DNA of 64,000 nt from Ovoidimarina sediminis (lineage in GTDB: Bacteria > Pseudomonadota > Alphaproteobacteria > Rhodobacterales > Rhodobacteraceae), in the NCBI RefSeq assembly GCF_032586175.1, contig NZ_JAWHTE010000005.1, positions 62,001-126,000 on the forward strand. Direction: 5' to 3'. The number at the start of each line of letters is the position of its first letter. Position 1 is the first letter of the stretch. A program made the translations under genes and the position numbers. The notes under the pieces are model-generated. The model was given only the letters and a program-made list of their open reading frames with translations. It searched no databases and was not told the origin of the DNA. This document shows, piece by piece, positions 51,597 to 59,817 of the stretch.

Positions 51597-53776
51597 AGTT
51601 CCTGTCCGAAATGATGTCGAAGCGAAAGCCTTCCGACGAAGCCGCTATGCCGCTTGACGCTCCGCTTGAGGCCGATGGTGGAGGCACCGGCGATTTCCCG
51701 TTGCCCGATTTCGCCGCGGTCGCGGGGGAAAGCCTGAATCCGGTCGCGCCGGTCGATACCGGCGATGCGATGCCATCGGCCAGGTCCGAGGCCCGGGTCG
51801 AGGCGCCGCGTGAGCGGTTTGTTCAGGACGATGAGTCGTACGACTGGGATATCGGGGCGCTCGATCTTTCCGATGACGGCGATAACCCGATGGAAACGGA
51901 GACGGGCGCAGAAAGGGCACAGCCTTTGGACGCCGCTATGGGGGGCCAGGCGCGCCCGGAGGAAGAAATGATGGACAAGTACGAGATGGACCAGATCGGG
52001 GATAACCGGGAGACGGAGATGGATGACGCGGTCGACGCCAAGGCCCGCGCTGCGCAGGCTCTGGCGAGTTTTGCTGCCGATCTGGGCGCCACGACCGCGC
52101 CCGAGGCGTCGGACGACGACGAGGACGAACCCACAGCGGCGGCGTCTCTTCACGCGTCGGCAGCGGAAATCTCCGGTGCGCTGGGTGCCGATGAGGACGC
52201 CGATGAGGACGAGGACGACGAGGCGGAACCCGCGCTGATGGCAGCGCTGAGCCGGCTGCCTGATCCGAAAGATGCAGGCACGGACATGTCCTGGGGTGAC
52301 GAGGATCCCGGCACGCCAGAGGCGATCGAGGACGATCCCTGGGGCGAGGCGCCCAAAGCCGAAGCGCCCTCTGAAGACGTGATGGAGATGCCGGAGCCGG
52401 AGGCGCCCGAGATGGAAGTGCCCGAGATGGATGAGCCGGGAATGGAGGCCCCCGAAATGGAGGCGCCTATGGCCGCCATGGCGAAACCCGACCCCTGGGG
52501 CGAGGCCCCGAAAACCGCCGGCGTGTCGAGCCTGATGGCTAAGACCGTACAGCAAAAGATGTCGGCGATGCGCGCCGAGGCCATGGCCCGCGCCGCCGCG
52601 CCCGAGACTGACGAGATGGATGACAGCATGATGGCGCCCGAAGAGGCGGTCCCCGTGATGCCGTCGCGAAGCGCCTTCATGGGCGACGGAATCGCCGGGC
52701 AGAGCGATGATGACGAAACCGAAGTTGCCTCTCTCTCGCCGCTTGCTGCTCTTAGGGCGCAACGTGAGGCGGCGCTGGCCGCCGCGAAGGCGGCCGAGCC
52801 CGCGGCTCGGCCCGCACCTGCGTTCGACTCTGCGCCGGAGCCCGAGGCTACCGCACCTGCTCTGGATGCCGGCGGCTATGACGACGAGGGTTACGACGAC
52901 GAGAGCTACGACGACGAGGGTTACGACGACGAGGGGTATGACGACGAGGGGTATGACGACGAAGGCTACGACGATCAGGCCTATGACGAAGAGGCTTACG
53001 ACGACGAAGCCTACGATGACGGCCATGACGAGGAGGCCTCTGACGACGCAACCTATGAGGACGATATGTCCGAGGGCGAAACAATGGATGCCGACGCGCT
53101 TGACACCTGGGCGCCTGAAGAGCCGGTGCAGCGGGTCGCGCGGCCCGCGCCGGTGATGGAGGCGCCGGACGAGCCCGCCTCCGCCATGCCCGAGGCCGCC
53201 CAGCCGATGCCGATGCGCCCGCCGCTCAGATCGGCCGAGCCGATGGCACAGCCCCAGGCCGCCGCGGAAGACGACCTGCCCGAGGCCGCCCCGGCGCCGC
53301 GCCGCGCGGGCCGCGTGAAGACGCGCCTTCTGGGCTTCCACAAGGCCGACGAATCCGCCGATCCGATCCGCGCCGCCGAAGAGGGCCGCGCGACCGCGCC
53401 CACCTTCCCGGTCGGCTGGCTGATCGTGGTGAAGGGCCCGGGCCGCGGCGCCTGCTTCACCCTCTCTGCCGGGGCCTCGAAGATCGGGCGCGGCGAGGAT
53501 CAGGCCGTGCGGCTTGATTTCGGCGACACCTCGATCTCGCGCGACAACCACGCGGTCGTGGCCTATGACGACGAAAGCAAGCAGTTCTTCATCGGCCATG
53601 GCGGCAAGGCGAACCTCGTGCGCCTGAACGACATGCCGGTTCTGTCGACCGAGACACTGAACGATGGCGACGTGATCCGGATCGGTGAAACGGTTCTTCT
53701 GTTCGTTGCGCTTTGCAGCGATGCGTTCTCGTGGACGGACGGGCCCTTTGCGGAAAGCACGCATGCCGCGGAATGA
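51593..53776 (+). CDS. Long acidic FHA-domain protein
   Basis: 727 residues. About 600 residues are acidic and low in complexity, including a Glu/Met/Pro-rich stretch (about 262-300) and ten tandem YDDE(G/S/A) pentapeptides (429-478). The C-terminal FHA domain (about 605-708) has KIGRGEDQAVRLDFGDTSIS and RDNHAVV, the core residues for phosphothreonine binding. It should bind phosphorylated targets of the kinase upstream. Overlaps the kinase by 4 bases and the phosphatase by 14. Confidence 0.88.
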   Translation: MKFLSEMMSKRKPSDEAAMPLDAPLEADGGGTGDFPLPDFAAVAGESLNPVAPVDTGDAMPSARSEARVEAPRERFVQDDESYDWDIGALDLSDDGDNPMETETGAERAQPLDAAMGGQARPEEEMMDKYEMDQIGDNRETEMDDAVDAKARAAQALASFAADLGATTAPEASDDDEDEPTAAASLHASAAEISGALGADEDADEDEDDEAEPALMAALSRLPDPKDAGTDMSWGDEDPGTPEAIEDDPWGEAPKAEAPSEDVMEMPEPEAPEMEVPEMDEPGMEAPEMEAPMAAMAKPDPWGEAPKTAGVSSLMAKTVQQKMSAMRAEAMARAAAPETDEMDDSMMAPEEAVPVMPSRSAFMGDGIAGQSDDDETEVASLSPLAALRAQREAALAAAKAAEPAARPAPAFDSAPEPEATAPALDAGGYDDEGYDDESYDDEGYDDEGYDDEGYDDEGYDDQAYDEEAYDDEAYDDGHDEEASDDATYEDDMSEGETMDADALDTWAPEEPVQRVARPAPVMEAPDEPASAMPEAAQPMPMRPPLRSAEPMAQPQAAAEDDLPEAAPAPRRAGRVKTRLLGFHKADESADPIRAAEEGRATAPTFPVGWLIVVKGPGRGACFTLSAGASKIGRGEDQAVRLDFGDTSISRDNHAVVAYDDESKQFFIGHGGKANLVRLNDMPVLSTETLNDGDVIRIGETVLLFVALCSDAFSWTDGPFAESTHAAE
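52877..53026 (+). repeat. Ten 15-bp tandem repeats encoding YDDEG-type units
   Basis: Codons TAY-GAC-GAC-GAG-GGN repeat ten times; the first six units are near identical and the last four drift (YDDQA, YDEEA, YDDEA, YDDGH). Slippage at such repeats would change unit number without breaking frame. Confidence 0.9.
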
Positions 53777-54986
53777 GGCCACATACGATGCCACCTCGGC
53801 GCTGATCCGGGGCGCGCGCGATCACCAGGAAGATGCGGTGATCGTCGACTTCCCCGTGGGTTCGCCCCTTGGCATGGTTGTCCTTGCGGACGGCATGGGC
53901 GGGCATGCGGCGGGCGATGTCGCGTCGAAAATCGTGATGACCGAAGTGTTCTGCGAACTGAAGTTCCAGACTTCGGACGCGGCGCTGGAGGGCGGGGTGC
54001 GCGAGACGCTTCTTGCCGCCGCCCAGGGCGCGAACGAATGCATCGCGGCCCATATCGCCGAACATCCCGAGGCGGAAGGCATGGGCGCGACGCTGATCGG
54101 CCTTGTCATGGAAGGCGAGCGCCTGAACTGGGTGTCGATCGGCGATTCGCCGCTTTACCTGTTCCGAGCCGGGGCGCTGACCCAGCTGAACGAAGATCAT
54201 TCCATGGCCCCGCAGATCGATCAGATGATCGCCAGTGGCCAGATCGACGCGGAAACCGGCAAGAACCATCCCGACCGCAACGCACTTCTGTCGGTTCTTT
54301 CGGGGGACGAGATCGCGCGGATCGACTGCCCCAAGGACGGCGTCGCGCTCGAACACGCCGATATCGTGATTGCGGCGAGCGACGGGATTCAATTTCTCGA
54401 TCACGAGGTGATCGAAGGCATCCTGCGCGACACGAAGGGCAAGCCTTCGCAGGCGATCGCCACCGCCCTGATCAAAGAGATCGAGGCGCTGGGTGACCCG
54501 GACCAGGACAACACCTCGATCGCGGTGATCAAGGTAGAGCTGGACCAGGCGCAAAGCGACATGGCCGCAGCGCTTCAGGCCGCGTTCCACACCTTCGAGA
54601 CGGCGGAACCGTCGGAGCGGATGTTCGAGCCGCCCGAGCGCGTGCGCTCGCACCGGAAGGCGGACTTGGCGGAAACGCCCCTGCCGGTCTTCGAACACCA
54701 TGTCGCAGAGGCTGAGGCTGAGGCCGAGGCCGATGACGACGCGGCGGACGCCGACGGGATGAACTCCGAGACGGTCGACGTCGGGATGGCGGAAGACGAC
54801 GTGGCGGACGCCGTCGAGGAAGGCGTTACGGCAACGGACGCCGCGGAGGCGGAGATGACAGCCGACAACGAGGCCGGCGCTCCCGATGAGGCGCACGAGG
54901 AACATCGCGGGCCGGTCCGGCCCGTCCTGCGGCTCGGGCTGAACCGCGACGCTGATGGCAAGATAGTATTGGAACGACGGGGATGA
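53763..54986 (+). CDS. PP2C-family Ser/Thr phosphatase
   Basis: 407 residues from the ATG at 53763, overlapping the FHA gene by 14 bases. PP2C motifs: IRGARDHQEDAVIVDF (metal-binding Asp/Glu), VVLADGMGGHAAGD, GATLIGLVMEGERLNWVSIG, DSPLYLFRAG and DQDNTSIAVIKVEL. The domain ends near residue 265; an acidic Ala/Asp/Glu-rich tail follows to 407. It would reverse the kinase's phosphorylation. Overlaps the next gene by ATGA. Confidence 0.92.
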   Translation: MPRNEATYDATSALIRGARDHQEDAVIVDFPVGSPLGMVVLADGMGGHAAGDVASKIVMTEVFCELKFQTSDAALEGGVRETLLAAAQGANECIAAHIAEHPEAEGMGATLIGLVMEGERLNWVSIGDSPLYLFRAGALTQLNEDHSMAPQIDQMIASGQIDAETGKNHPDRNALLSVLSGDEIARIDCPKDGVALEHADIVIAASDGIQFLDHEVIEGILRDTKGKPSQAIATALIKEIEALGDPDQDNTSIAVIKVELDQAQSDMAAALQAAFHTFETAEPSERMFEPPERVRSHRKADLAETPLPVFEHHVAEAEAEAEADDDAADADGMNSETVDVGMAEDDVADAVEEGVTATDAAEAEMTADNEAGAPDEAHEEHRGPVRPVLRLGLNRDADGKIVLERRG

Positions 54987-56278
54987 ACCAGGCAGTCGCG
55001 ATCGATGCAATAGAGGAACGGCTTCGCGCCCTTGTTCTTGACAGCGATCTTGGCCGCGAGGCTCGCATTCAGGCCGAACGCTATCTTGCACGGCTGACAT
55101 CGCCAGTGCGCGTTACGCTGTTTGGGCGCGACGAGGTGGGCAAGCGCCGGATTCTGGAAACCGCCGCGGGACGCCCGATCCTCCCCGGCGCACCGAGTGT
55201 GCCGATGCTGGAACTGCGATTCGGCCAGATGGAGCTGACCCAGATCACCTATGCAGACGGCTCTGTCACCGAGCATCTGGGCGATGTGTCGCCCGATCAC
55301 CTGGAAGGCGCGGTCGTCGTGGCGATCGAGGCGCCGCGCCCGATTCTGCGCCGGATCAGCATGCTGGATGTCTTTGCCGAGGATTCCATTCCCGATCACC
55401 GCGAGGCGATCGAATGGGCGGCGACTCGCACCGATATCGCGATCTGGTGCACCGAGCGGTTCGACACGCTGGACCAGGCGATCTGGAACGAGATTCCCGA
55501 CCGGATTCACGATCACGCCTATCTTGTGCTGACCGGGCGCGAGGCCAGCGACGAGGGCGGGCTGCCCGCGCACCTGGCCGAGGCGTTTCTGGATGTCTGT
55601 GGCATAAACCCTAAGCTCGCGATCGGCGAGGATGGTGTCGACGTGGTGATCAACCGGCTGGTGAGTCATGCGGAACTCGGCCGCGAGGCGGATGCCGACA
55701 GCGCACTGCTGTTCGTCAAGAAGCTTGAAACCATGCCCGCCGCGCGCGGCAACTCGGGCCTGAGGCCGACGACGCGCCCGCGTACCCGCCCGCTTTCGCG
55801 CCCGCTGACGAAGCCCGCGCCGGCGGCCGATGCCGCAGAGGCAGGGGCGGAGAAGACAAGAACGCCCACCACGCCGATCCGCCGCCAGACGCGGCCCAGG
55901 ACGCGGCCCTTGGGATCGCCCGACGCCCTTCCCAAGCGGCAGGCTGCGCCGGAGGAGCATCGCGACGTGATGCGCACCGGCCTTGGCTACCTACGCCGCC
56001 GGGCGCAGGCGCTTCTTGACGATCTCCGGCGCGAAAGTGGCGGAACGGCCACGGATATCCCCGCGATCTGCGGCGAAACGCTGCAGCATCTGGGAGATTT
56101 GCTTTCCAGCGCCGACGACACGCATTCCGAGGCGATCACACAGCTTTCCGATGCCGTGATGGATGCGGAAAACGTTGTAATTCTTATGGAAAATGAAGAT
56201 GGGCCGGGGGTTGCCGCCGACGCCGTGGGCATCCTTCTGCAGGTACGGCAGGATATCGAGGCGGCGCTGGCCGCCTGA
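54983..56278 (+). CDS. GTPase-like protein with a broken P-loop
   Basis: 431 residues. Residues 40-60 read VRVTLFGRDEVGKRRILETA: a P-loop pattern GxxxxGK with Arg where Ser/Thr must bind magnesium. The rest of the N-terminal 250 residues tracks a GTPase fold (MLDVFAEDS in the G3 place, IAIWCTERFDTLDQAIW, YLVLTGRE). The small GTPase at 58534 has a similar VIWCTHANQAWRQSEAAVW. A basic linker repeats TRPRTRPL at 264-271 and 303-310, then a helical end (330-431). Probably a non-hydrolysing partner; I assign no activity. Confidence 0.7.
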   Translation: MNQAVAIDAIEERLRALVLDSDLGREARIQAERYLARLTSPVRVTLFGRDEVGKRRILETAAGRPILPGAPSVPMLELRFGQMELTQITYADGSVTEHLGDVSPDHLEGAVVVAIEAPRPILRRISMLDVFAEDSIPDHREAIEWAATRTDIAIWCTERFDTLDQAIWNEIPDRIHDHAYLVLTGREASDEGGLPAHLAEAFLDVCGINPKLAIGEDGVDVVINRLVSHAELGREADADSALLFVKKLETMPAARGNSGLRPTTRPRTRPLSRPLTKPAPAADAAEAGAEKTRTPTTPIRRQTRPRTRPLGSPDALPKRQAAPEEHRDVMRTGLGYLRRRAQALLDDLRRESGGTATDIPAICGETLQHLGDLLSSADDTHSEAITQLSDAVMDAENVVILMENEDGPGVAADAVGILLQVRQDIEAALAA

Positions 56279-56350
56279 TCCCCGCCCGCTAACCAAACAG
56301 CCAGAAACACGCCTTAAATTCACCACACTGGTCGGAGAGAAGAACCTATC

Positions 56351-56440
56351 ATGAGTTCCACGTGGGGATTGTTTCTGAGGACCGATGAGATCGAGCGCAC
56401 GGTCTCGTGTCTGGCGAGAGGGGCCCCAGAACGACGGTGA
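56351..56440 (+). CDS. Possible 29-residue leader peptide gene
   Basis: ATG at 56351 to TGA at 56438-56440, encoding MSSTWGLFLRTDEIERTVSC and nine more residues. GGAG lies about 13 bases upstream, rather far. It fills the 171-base gap before the dynamin-like gene and ends 9 bases before that gene's ATG, so translation could be linked. No family known; the ORF could be chance. Confidence 0.3.
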   Translation: MSSTWGLFLRTDEIERTVSCLARGAPERR

Positions 56441-56449
56441 GGGTAGCGG

Positions 56450-58537
56450 ATGAACGTTGAAAACAAGATAGAAGCGGACAGTGAAGCCGACTTTCAGGTG
56501 AATACCGGGTTGTTGAGGCGCGGACTGGATGCGCTTGACCCGTTCGTCCAGCGCGTGCGCGAGCTTGAGACGGCCCTTCAGACAATCGTGGATGCAGGCG
56601 ACAAATCGGCCGCGCGGGCGGCCAAACGCCTGCAGCGCCAGCTTGCCAAGCTTGAACCCTCGCTGACGATGATCGGCCAGGTGAAGGCGGGGAAAACCTC
56701 GCTCGTCAATTCGCTGATCGGCTGGCCTGATCTTCTGCCCGCGGACGTGAACCCCTGGACATCGGTCGTCACCTCGATTCACCTCAGCCCGAAGGCGCAG
56801 CTTGGCGGCAACCGCTCCAGCTTCCGCTTCTTCGACCAGGCGGAATGGACGCGTCTGCTGGATCGCGGTGGCCGTATCGGCGAGCTTGCGGGCCGCGCGG
56901 GCGCCGAAGACGAGATCGAGAAGGTTGCGATCCAGCTTGAGGCGATGCGCGACAAGTCGATCCGCCGGCTGGGCGACAAGTTCGAATTGCTGATGGGGCA
57001 GGAACACAAATACGGCTATTTCGATCACGAGCTGATCGAACGCTATGTGTGCCTGGGCGACGATTTCGAAACCGATTACGAAACCTCGACGACGCAAGGC
57101 CGGTTCGCCGACATCACCAAATCGGCCGAACTTTACATGCAGCGCGAGGAATACCCGTTCGATTTCTGCATTCGCGACACGCCGGGGGTGAACGACACCT
57201 TCATGATGCGCGAGCAGATCACGATCCGCGCGATCCGTGAAAGCCGGATGTGCGTCGTCGTTCTCTCGGCGCATCAGGCGCTGTCGACGGTGGACATGGC
57301 GCTGATCCGCCTGATCTCGAACCTGCCGTCCCGGGAAGTCACGATCTTCGTCAACCGGATCGACGAACTGTCCGACCCGGTGTCCCAGGTGCCCGAAATC
57401 CGCGACAGCATCCGCAAGACGCTTAAGGATCACCAGGGCCCGGTCGATGCCGAGATCATCTTCGGCAGCGCCTACTGGGCGAACCATGCCCTGAAAGGCT
57501 GGATCGACGAATTGAGCGAGGACAGTGCCGAGGCGCTGTACAAATGGGCCGAGTCCGAGCTTGAGGATGGCGGCAAGGATATGCCGGCGCACGAGATGGT
57601 CTGGCAGCTCTGCGGCGTGCCGCGGCTTCTGCAGCGCGTGTCCTCCAGCATCGAGGAAGGATCGGGCGGCGAAGCGCTGACCCGTATCGCGAAGCAGGCG
57701 CTGAACCTCGTTTCTGGGCTGGCCACCGGCGATCACATCGAGGCGCACGAGCCCTCGGCCAGCGATCTTCCGCCTCTGGATCACGGCCAGATCGGGGCCG
57801 AGCTTGCCCGGATCGAGACCGATGCATTGTCGGAATTCGACGCGGCCTTCGACGCGGTTTCGGACGGCTTCGTGAAGCGGCTGGAGAAATCGCACAAGTC
57901 GTTCCTCGACCGCGCCACGGCTTCGCTGATCACGAACCTCGAACGCTTCGGCGACACCGATGTTTGGCATTACGATGCGACGGGCCTTCGCGTTCTACTA
58001 AGATCGGCGTTCCAGGTTTTCGCGCGGAATGCGCAGAAAGCTTCGAAGACGATCTACAAGAAAACCTCGGACGATATCCGCGAGGTGTACCTGCGCGCCT
58101 TCGGCATGTCGGACGCAAGCTTTCAGCTTGAACCGCCCCCGGTGCCCCATGTGGCCGCGCCCGTGCTTCTGGGCCAGACCATCGCGCTGGATCTGTCGTC
58201 GACCTGGTGGTCGCGCTGGTGGCGGCGGCGGAAGGGCTATGCCAATTTCGCAACCGCTTTCGCCGAGATCATCAAGGCCGAAACCGACCCGATCGTCGAG
58301 GATATGCGGGTGGAGCACGTGGCTGCAGTGCGGCGCGACGCCCGCCGGGCGCTGACCGATTTCATCGCCGCGCAGCGCGAGATGCTGGACGGGCTCGTCA
58401 GCCGGGCGGCGGGAGGCAAGGCCGATCTGTCGGTGCTTGACGGCGGGATCGATCCCTCGGCCCGCGCCGCGTCGCTGACGCGCACCCGCACCATTCTGCA
58501 ATCCTATGTCGAAGATCAAACGGAGACGGCCGCATGA
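56450..58537 (+). CDS. Dynamin-like large GTPase
   Basis: 695 residues. G1 P-loop GQVKAGKTS at 76-84, G3 DTPGVND at 243-249, G4-like NRID at 302-305. A long helical stalk region follows (400-560), then a Trp/Arg-rich patch WWSRWWRRRK at 586-595 and another helix bundle to the end, which suits membrane contact. Layout (helical neck, GTPase, helical stalk with basic-aromatic tip) fits bacterial dynamin-like proteins. No membrane helix. GAGGG precedes the ATG at 56450; ATGA overlap with the next gene. Confidence 0.85.
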   Translation: MNVENKIEADSEADFQVNTGLLRRGLDALDPFVQRVRELETALQTIVDAGDKSAARAAKRLQRQLAKLEPSLTMIGQVKAGKTSLVNSLIGWPDLLPADVNPWTSVVTSIHLSPKAQLGGNRSSFRFFDQAEWTRLLDRGGRIGELAGRAGAEDEIEKVAIQLEAMRDKSIRRLGDKFELLMGQEHKYGYFDHELIERYVCLGDDFETDYETSTTQGRFADITKSAELYMQREEYPFDFCIRDTPGVNDTFMMREQITIRAIRESRMCVVVLSAHQALSTVDMALIRLISNLPSREVTIFVNRIDELSDPVSQVPEIRDSIRKTLKDHQGPVDAEIIFGSAYWANHALKGWIDELSEDSAEALYKWAESELEDGGKDMPAHEMVWQLCGVPRLLQRVSSSIEEGSGGEALTRIAKQALNLVSGLATGDHIEAHEPSASDLPPLDHGQIGAELARIETDALSEFDAAFDAVSDGFVKRLEKSHKSFLDRATASLITNLERFGDTDVWHYDATGLRVLLRSAFQVFARNAQKASKTIYKKTSDDIREVYLRAFGMSDASFQLEPPPVPHVAAPVLLGQTIALDLSSTWWSRWWRRRKGYANFATAFAEIIKAETDPIVEDMRVEHVAAVRRDARRALTDFIAAQREMLDGLVSRAAGGKADLSVLDGGIDPSARAASLTRTRTILQSYVEDQTETAA

Positions 58538-59334
58538 CCACACCCGACGCCGACACCTCCGTCACCAAACGCCCCGTCATCGCCCTGATGGGGGAGTTCA
58601 GTGCCGGTAAGAGTACGCTTTCAAACCTTCTGCTTGGCGAAGGCCGATCGCCCGTCAAGGTGACGGCGACGCAGCTTCCGCCGGTCTGGTATGTGAAGGG
58701 CGAGGGCAATCCCGTTGTCGTCGGCACCGACGGTACCGAGACCGAGATCGAGCGGGGCGAGATCGAGGGCGTCGATGTCGCCTCGACTGCGCATATCCGC
58801 ATCCCTTCGGGCGCCGAGATCCTCGATATTCTTGAGCTTATCGACATGCCCGGCAACTCCGACCCGAACATGTCCGCCGAAGTGTGGCAGCGGTCGATCC
58901 ATCATGCCGATGCGGTGATCTGGTGCACCCATGCCAACCAGGCCTGGCGCCAGAGCGAGGCTGCGGTGTGGGAAGAGCTTCCCGATGCCCTGTACATTCG
59001 CAGCATCCTGCTGCTGACCCGCTTCGACAAGATCCTGGGCGAAAAGAACCGCCACCGTGTGCTGCGCCGGGTGCAATCTGAAACGCGTGATCTGTTCCGC
59101 CATGTCCTGCCGATCTCGCTGACCGAGGCGCTGGCGGCCACCGATCAGCCCGAGAAATGGGCTGATTGCGGGGCGGAGGCCTTTACCGAGGCTCTGCTGG
59201 ACATCGTGATGAACGAAACGCCACTGCCGGCGGAGCCGGCGGGGCCCGCCCCCCGCCAGGTCGCCCCGCGCCGCGTGATGCGCGACGCGCCGCGCGAACG
59301 GCGGATCCTGCAGGATCGTCCAGCCGCGGAATAA
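58534..59334 (+). CDS. Small dynamin-family-type GTPase
   Basis: 266 residues. G1 GEFSAGKST at 20-28, G2 region threonine in VKVTATQLPP, G3 DMPG at 104-107, and TRFD (162-165) in the G4 place of NKxD. The GEFSAGKST form is typical of dynamin-like/YjdA-type GTPases, but the stalk is missing; the C-terminal 45 residues are Pro/Arg-rich. It likely pairs with the dynamin-like protein encoded just before it (4-base overlap), as two-part bacterial dynamins do. Confidence 0.85.
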   Translation: MTTPDADTSVTKRPVIALMGEFSAGKSTLSNLLLGEGRSPVKVTATQLPPVWYVKGEGNPVVVGTDGTETEIERGEIEGVDVASTAHIRIPSGAEILDILELIDMPGNSDPNMSAEVWQRSIHHADAVIWCTHANQAWRQSEAAVWEELPDALYIRSILLLTRFDKILGEKNRHRVLRRVQSETRDLFRHVLPISLTEALAATDQPEKWADCGAEAFTEALLDIVMNETPLPAEPAGPAPRQVAPRRVMRDAPRERRILQDRPAAE

Positions 59335-59339
59335 CCGTC

Positions 59340-59359
59340 GGGCGGCAAGGGCGCCGCCC
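59340..59359 (+). terminator. 7-bp hairpin after the small GTPase gene
   Basis: GGGCGGC, loop AAGGGC, GCCGCCC, six bases after the GTPase stop codon. No T-run. It may separate or tune expression of the last two genes of the locus, which follow after a 138-base gap. Confidence 0.45.
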
Positions 59360-59472
59360 CCTGAAGCGCAGCATATCCGGGGCATCTTGCGCAGATGCGC
59401 CATGCCGCTCCCGGTTGCATTGGGAGGCGCGATCGGTCAGTGATACCTGAGCATGTGCTCCGGGTACGATGG

Positions 59473-59817
59473 ATGGCCGTTCTTAAAGATCTGAAACGTA
59501 TACGTGAGGCCGGGCCCGGCATCGAAGCCGTGGCCTATGTGGATATGGCGACCTCGACGGTGCTGGCCACGTCTTCGGCAATCGACGAGCCGCAGGAGCG
59601 GTTCGACGGCCTGTGCGATGCGGCGATTGCCCTTCTCGACGGTGCCGATGGCGAACCCGACGAGGCGGTGCGGATGGCAAGCACCGAGGCACTTGTGGTC
59701 TGCCGGTCCGCTGCGGACCAGGAAGAGGCGCTGTGCCTTGTCTGTGCGCCTGATGCCGATGTTTCCGCCGTGATGCATCACGCCCGCGCCGCCTTCGACG
59801 CGGAGGGCAGCAAATGA
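59473..59817 (+). CDS. Roadblock/LC7-like small protein
   Basis: 114 residues from the ATG at 59473; a GTG at 59455 in frame is possible and no clear ribosome site decides. The pattern LKRIREAGPGIEAVAYVDMA, then TVLATSS, a central helix, ALVVCRSA, ALCLVCAP and a final helix fits the Roadblock/LC7 fold: helix, two strands, helix, three strands, helix. Such proteins act as GTPase partners (MglB with MglA). The neighbouring GTPases fit this. Overlaps the next gene by ATGA. Confidence 0.6.
   Translation: MAVLKDLKRIREAGPGIEAVAYVDMATSTVLATSSAIDEPQERFDGLCDAAIALLDGADGEPDEAVRMASTEALVVCRSAADQEEALCLVCAPDADVSAVMHHARAAFDAEGSK

Noticed and set aside
52877..53026. Tandem repeats considered as a CRISPR array
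   Set aside because: Units are 15 bp, in frame within a gene, without spacers.
51242..53794. Open frame of 850 codons opposite the kinase/FHA genes
   Set aside because: Its runs of Val/Ile/His and Arg are the complement of the acidic FHA repeats; no real protein features.
50271..54986. Type VI secretion regulatory genes (kinase, FHA, phosphatase)
   Set aside because: No T6SS structural gene is seen on either side; the following genes are GTPases, so I did not call it T6SS.
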